NCBI GenBank assembly: GCA_023701085.1
Contig: JAMPXR010000062.1
Location: 1-9,639 of the forward strand
Source: Ramlibacter sp.
GTDB taxonomy: Bacteria; Pseudomonadota; Gammaproteobacteria; Burkholderiales; Burkholderiaceae_C
DNA: 9,639 nucleotides
Reading direction: 5' to 3'
Shown: positions 7,062-9,639 of the stretch, one piece after another
Numbering within the stretch: the first letter of the stretch is position 1
Layout of the letters: each line of letters starts with the position of its first letter
The notes under the pieces: generated by a model
Told to the model about the DNA's origin: nothing
Seen by the model: only the letters and a program-made list of their open reading frames with translations
Databases searched by the model: none
Translations under genes and position numbers: made by a program

Positions 7062-8193
7062 AGTGCGGCTGGCCCCCTTCGCTTGCGACCCGCGGCACTC
7101 GCGCGGCCGGCGCCACGCCGAGGAAGACGCGCCCGGCCGCACCGCGTTCCAGCGGGACCGGGACCGCATCGTGCACTCCACGGCATTCCGCCGCCTGGTC
7201 TACAAGACACAGGTCTTCCTGAACCATGAAGGCGACCTGTTCCGCACGCGCCTCACGCACTCGCTCGAGGTGGCGCAGCTGGGCCGGTCCATCGCCCGCT
7301 CCCTGGGTCTCAACGAGGACCTGGTGGAAGCCATCGCGCTGGCCCACGACCTGGGCCATACCCCGTTCGGCCACGCGGGCCAGGACGCGCTGAACGAGTG
7401 CATGGACGGCCGGGGTGGATTCGAGCACAACCTGCAGAGCCTGCGCGTGGTCGATGAGCTCGAGGAACGCTACCCGCGCTTCAACGGTCTGAACCTGAGC
7501 TTCGAGACGCGGGAAGGCATCCTGAAGCACTGCACGCGCGCCAACGCGCAGCGGCTGGAGGCGGGCGAACCCGGCGGCGTGGCGCGCCGGTTCCTCGACG
7601 GCAGCCAGCCGAGCCTGGAGGCGCAGTTGTGCAACCTGTCCGACGAGATCGCCTACAACGCGCACGACATCGACGACGGGCTGCGCTCGGGGCTGGTCAC
7701 GCTGGAGCAGCTGTCCGAGGTCGAACTGTTCGAGCGGTTCCGCCGGCAGGCGCTGGCCGAATTTCCCGAACTGCAGGGCCGGCGCCTGCTGTACGAATCG
7801 ATTCGGCGCATGCTGGCCGCCCAGATCGATGACGTCATCACGGCCACCCGGGCGGCGCTGCAAGCCGCCGGTCCCGCCAGCGCCGACGAGGCACGGGCGG
7901 CCGGCCCGCTGGTGCAGTTCAGCGAACCGATGCGGGACCGATCCGGGATGCTCAAACGGTTTCTGCTGCGCAACCTTTACCGCCATCCGCAAGTGGCGGT
8001 GAAGACCGGGCAAGCCAGGCAGGTGGTGCGCGACTTGTTCGCCGTCTACCTGGACGATCCCGGCCAGATGCCCGCGGACTTCGCGGCCCGGGCCGACACC
8101 GCACGGACGGTGGCCGACTACATCGCCGGGATGACGGACCGCTTCGCGGCGCGCGAGCACGAGCGCCTGACCGGCAGGAATCTGCTGGCGTGA
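7042..8193 (+). CDS. dgt: Deoxyguanosinetriphosphate triphosphohydrolase-like protein (HD domain)
   Basis: Dgt-family enzymes hydrolyse dNTPs to deoxynucleoside and inorganic triphosphate and help balance the dNTP pool. This 383-residue protein is the shorter bacterial form (the E. coli enzyme is about 500 residues), for which dGTP preference is not assured. The N-terminal motif is [20 protein letters not shown] (32-51). The HD metal site is complete: His73 (RLTHSLEV), His102-Asp103 ([13 protein letters not shown]) and Asp201 ([11 protein letters not shown]). FEHN lies at 127-130. The C-terminal half is the helical region usual for the family. The start is GTG, supported by GAGAGG nine bases upstream, and it overlaps aroB by 20 bases. 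The stop overlaps the next gene's start (TGATG). Linkage to aroB is common in Betaproteobacteria, with no known metabolic reason. Confidence 0.92.
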   Translation: MAAAPPEVRLAPFACDPRHSRGRRHAEEDAPGRTAFQRDRDRIVHSTAFRRLVYKTQVFLNHEGDLFRTRLTHSLEVAQLGRSIARSLGLNEDLVEAIALAHDLGHTPFGHAGQDALNECMDGRGGFEHNLQSLRVVDELEERYPRFNGLNLSFETREGILKHCTRANAQRLEAGEPGGVARRFLDGSQPSLEAQLCNLSDEIAYNAHDIDDGLRSGLVTLEQLSEVELFERFRRQALAEFPELQGRRLLYESIRRMLAAQIDDVITATRAALQAAGPASADEARAAGPLVQFSEPMRDRSGMLKRFLLRNLYRHPQVAVKTGQARQVVRDLFAVYLDDPGQMPADFAARADTARTVADYIAGMTDRFAAREHERLTGRNLLA

Positions 8194-9428
8194 TGCGACG
8201 GATCGATCCCGCGCTGCTGGTCGTGCTGGGGGGCATCAGCGCCGCCCTGCATGTGGGCAAGCTGCCGCCGGCCCTGCCGGTGCTGGGCGACGCGCTGGGC
8301 GTGACGCTGCTGCAGGCCGGATTCCTGCTTTCGCTGGTGCAGCTGGCGGGCATGACGCTGGGCCTGCCGGTCGGACTCGCGGCGGACAGCCTGGGCTTGA
8401 AACGCACGATGGTCGGCGGGCTGGTGATTCTTTCGGTCGCGGGGCTGCTCGGGGGCTGGGCGCGCACGCCGCAGACCCTGATGTGGCTGCGAGCGCTCGA
8501 GGGCATGGGTTTTCTGCTGGCAGCCATGCCGGCGCCCAGCCTGATCCGCCGGCTCGTGACGCCGGCGCGCATGAACGCGACGCTCGGCTTGTGGGGTGCG
8601 TACATGCCCTTCGGGACCGCCATGGCCCTGCTGTGCGGACCCCTGGTGATGGCGGCCGCAGGCTGGCAGGGCTGGTGGTGGCTGATCGGCGCGGCTTCCG
8701 CCTTCATGGCGCTGTGGCTGTGGCTGGCGCTGCCGCCCGACAGGCAGCACGCGCCACAGCGCGGCGGCGGCGCCACCCGGGGCTGGTTCGAGCGGCTGCG
8801 CCGGACCTTGTGCGCGCCCGGGCCGTGGCTGGTCGCGCTGAGCTTTGCCGTGTACTCGAGCCAGTGGCTCGCGGTGATCGGGTTTCTGCCTTCGATGTAC
8901 GCCCAGGCCGGATTGAGCGCGGCGATTGCCGGCCCGGCCACGGCCCTCGCGGCGGCGGTGAACATGGGCGGCAACATCGCGTCGGGTCGCCTGCTGCAGC
9001 ATGGGCGGCCTCCAGAGCAATTGCTCTACATCGGGTTTTCGGTGATGGCCCTGGGCGGCTTCCTGGCATTCGCGCCGGTCTGGGACCGGGTCGACGCGCA
9101 ACTGGCGGCGGCGCTGCGCTATGGCGCCGTGTTGATGTTTTCCGTCGTGGGCGGTCTCATTCCCGGCACCTTGTTTTCGCTGTCGGTGCGGCTCGCGCCG
9201 GGGGAGCACACCATCTCGACCACCGTGGGCTGGATGCAGCAGTGGTCCGCGCTGGGCCAGTTCGCCGGGCCGCCGCTGGTGGCCTGGGTGGCGACCCGTG
9301 CCGGCGGCTGGCAATGGAGCTGGGTGGTGACCGGCGGCTGCGCTGTCGCCGGCCTGGGGCTTGCGCGCATCATGAGCGCGCTGCTGGGACGCGACCGACA
9401 GCGCGGCGCGGATGCGGTCCAAAGCTAA
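8193..9428 (+). CDS. MFS transporter, possibly CynX/NimT-like
   Basis: This 411-residue polytopic protein has the length and layout of a 12-helix major facilitator: six hydrophobic segments, a cytoplasmic basic loop (about residues 180-210, with RQHAPQR and RLRR), then six more. A degenerate MFS motif A, GLAADSLGLKR, follows the second helix at residues 61-71. The resemblance to the cyanate/nitroimidazole (CynX/NimT) branch is an impression from overall character, not a firm assignment. The substrate cannot be read from sequence. The ATG overlaps the dgt stop. A GTG one codon upstream is equally possible, with AGGA at 8176-8179 ten bases before it. Translational coupling to dgt suggests the same transcript as aroK, aroB and dgt. 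No drug- or siderophore-specific partner genes are nearby. Confidence 0.85.
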   Translation: MRRIDPALLVVLGGISAALHVGKLPPALPVLGDALGVTLLQAGFLLSLVQLAGMTLGLPVGLAADSLGLKRTMVGGLVILSVAGLLGGWARTPQTLMWLRALEGMGFLLAAMPAPSLIRRLVTPARMNATLGLWGAYMPFGTAMALLCGPLVMAAAGWQGWWWLIGAASAFMALWLWLALPPDRQHAPQRGGGATRGWFERLRRTLCAPGPWLVALSFAVYSSQWLAVIGFLPSMYAQAGLSAAIAGPATALAAAVNMGGNIASGRLLQHGRPPEQLLYIGFSVMALGGFLAFAPVWDRVDAQLAAALRYGAVLMFSVVGGLIPGTLFSLSVRLAPGEHTISTTVGWMQQWSALGQFAGPPLVAWVATRAGGWQWSWVVTGGCAVAGLGLARIMSALLGRDRQRGADAVQS

Positions 9429-9431
9429 AAT
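9426..9431 (+). promoter_or_regulatory. Candidate sigma70 -10 element for the right-edge gene
   Basis: TAAAAT in the context GCTAAAATTC overlaps the MFS stop codon. It resembles the -10 boxes common ahead of genes in Burkholderiales. I see no convincing -35 at 16-18 bases upstream. A start point near 9438 would give a leader of about 60 bases to the next gene. It marks the likely end of the aro-dgt-MFS transcription unit, although read-through cannot be excluded. Confidence 0.4.
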
Positions 9432-9497
9432 TCAGCGCGCAACGCCCAATGCGCGACGGCGTGCCGACGTGATGCGGCAGTGATGGGCCCTCCGGAA

Positions 9498-9639
9498 ATG
9501 AAACAGGAACAGCTGGATCTGCGGCCCGGTCAATCGGTCGAACTGCTCAAGGAACTGCACATCCTGACGCGGGACGGGCGGATCAACCAGGATTCGCGGC
9601 GCAAGCTCAAGCAGGTTCATCACCTCTACCAGTTCATCG
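9498..9639 (+). CDS. Probable SAM-dependent methyltransferase, N-terminal fragment (cut by window edge)
   Basis: Only 47 residues are visible, starting MKQEQLDLRPG and continuing through ELHILTRDGRINQDSRRKLKQ to HHLYQFI, open to the last base. From memory, the motif of LLKELHILTRDG, NQDSRRKLKQV and LYQFI occurs at the N-terminus of a class I methyltransferase family in Burkholderiales. The catalytic Rossmann domain lies beyond the window, so this rests on a short match. ATG 9498 is chosen; ATG 9483 (five residues longer) and GTG 9480 are in frame, and none has a strong ribosome binding site. It is 69 bases after the MFS gene and preceded by a candidate -10 box. It is not visibly related to the pilus genes. 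Confidence 0.6.
   Translation, partial: MKQEQLDLRPGQSVELLKELHILTRDGRINQDSRRKLKQVHHLYQFI

Noticed and set aside
5853..7181. A 442-codon minus-strand open frame opposite aroB
   Set aside because: No family motifs, and it spans several real gene boundaries on the plus strand. It is explained by GC-driven absence of stop codons.
8118..9422. A 434-codon minus-strand open frame opposite the MFS gene
   Set aside because: Gln/Arg/His-rich low-complexity translation with no recognisable fold. It is the mirror of a clear membrane transporter.

Overview
The window is about 9.6 kb of high-GC DNA (roughly two-thirds G+C by eye, not computed). All supported genes lie on the + strand and are tightly packed. 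The order is pilO-pilP-pilQ, then an Ig-like lipoprotein gene, aroK, aroB, a dGTPase-like gene, an MFS transporter gene and the start of one more gene. The adjacency of pilMNOPQ with aroK-aroB-dgt is a familiar layout in Betaproteobacteria. With the GC level and protein character it suggests Burkholderiales, perhaps near Comamonadaceae. That assignment is inference, since no phylogenetic marker is present.

Positions 1-3250 hold the 3' part of the type IV pilus alignment and secretin operon. It has the tail of pilO (its start lies upstream of the window), the lipoprotein pilP, and the outer-membrane secretin pilQ. The three genes overlap by a few bases (ATGA and GTGA junctions), so they are probably translationally coupled. 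PilO and PilP form the periplasmic alignment subcomplex that contacts PilQ, the pore for the pilus fibre.

Positions 3283-5355 hold the least ordinary gene. It encodes a 690-residue predicted lipoprotein made of several bacterial Ig-like beta domains, with a pair of 12-residue EF-hand-type calcium loops and eight non-lipid cysteines that fall into four sequential pairs. It sits between pilQ and aroK. It may be a calcium-stabilised envelope or surface protein related to pilus function, but that is inferred from position only.

Positions 5381-9428 hold housekeeping genes: shikimate kinase (aroK, apparently TTG-started), 3-dehydroquinate synthase (aroB), an HD-domain dNTP triphosphohydrolase and an MFS transporter of unknown substrate. 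Gaps are at most 43 bases, and the last two junctions overlap, so this part is probably transcribed with the genes upstream. A sigma70-like -10 element overlaps the MFS stop codon. It precedes a gene cut by the right edge, which resembles the N-terminus of a betaproteobacterial SAM-dependent methyltransferase family.

I saw no tRNA or rRNA, CRISPR array, insertion sequence or phage element. No intergenic stretch exceeds 300 bases. I found no clear new multi-gene system; the Ig/EF-hand lipoprotein is the best lead.
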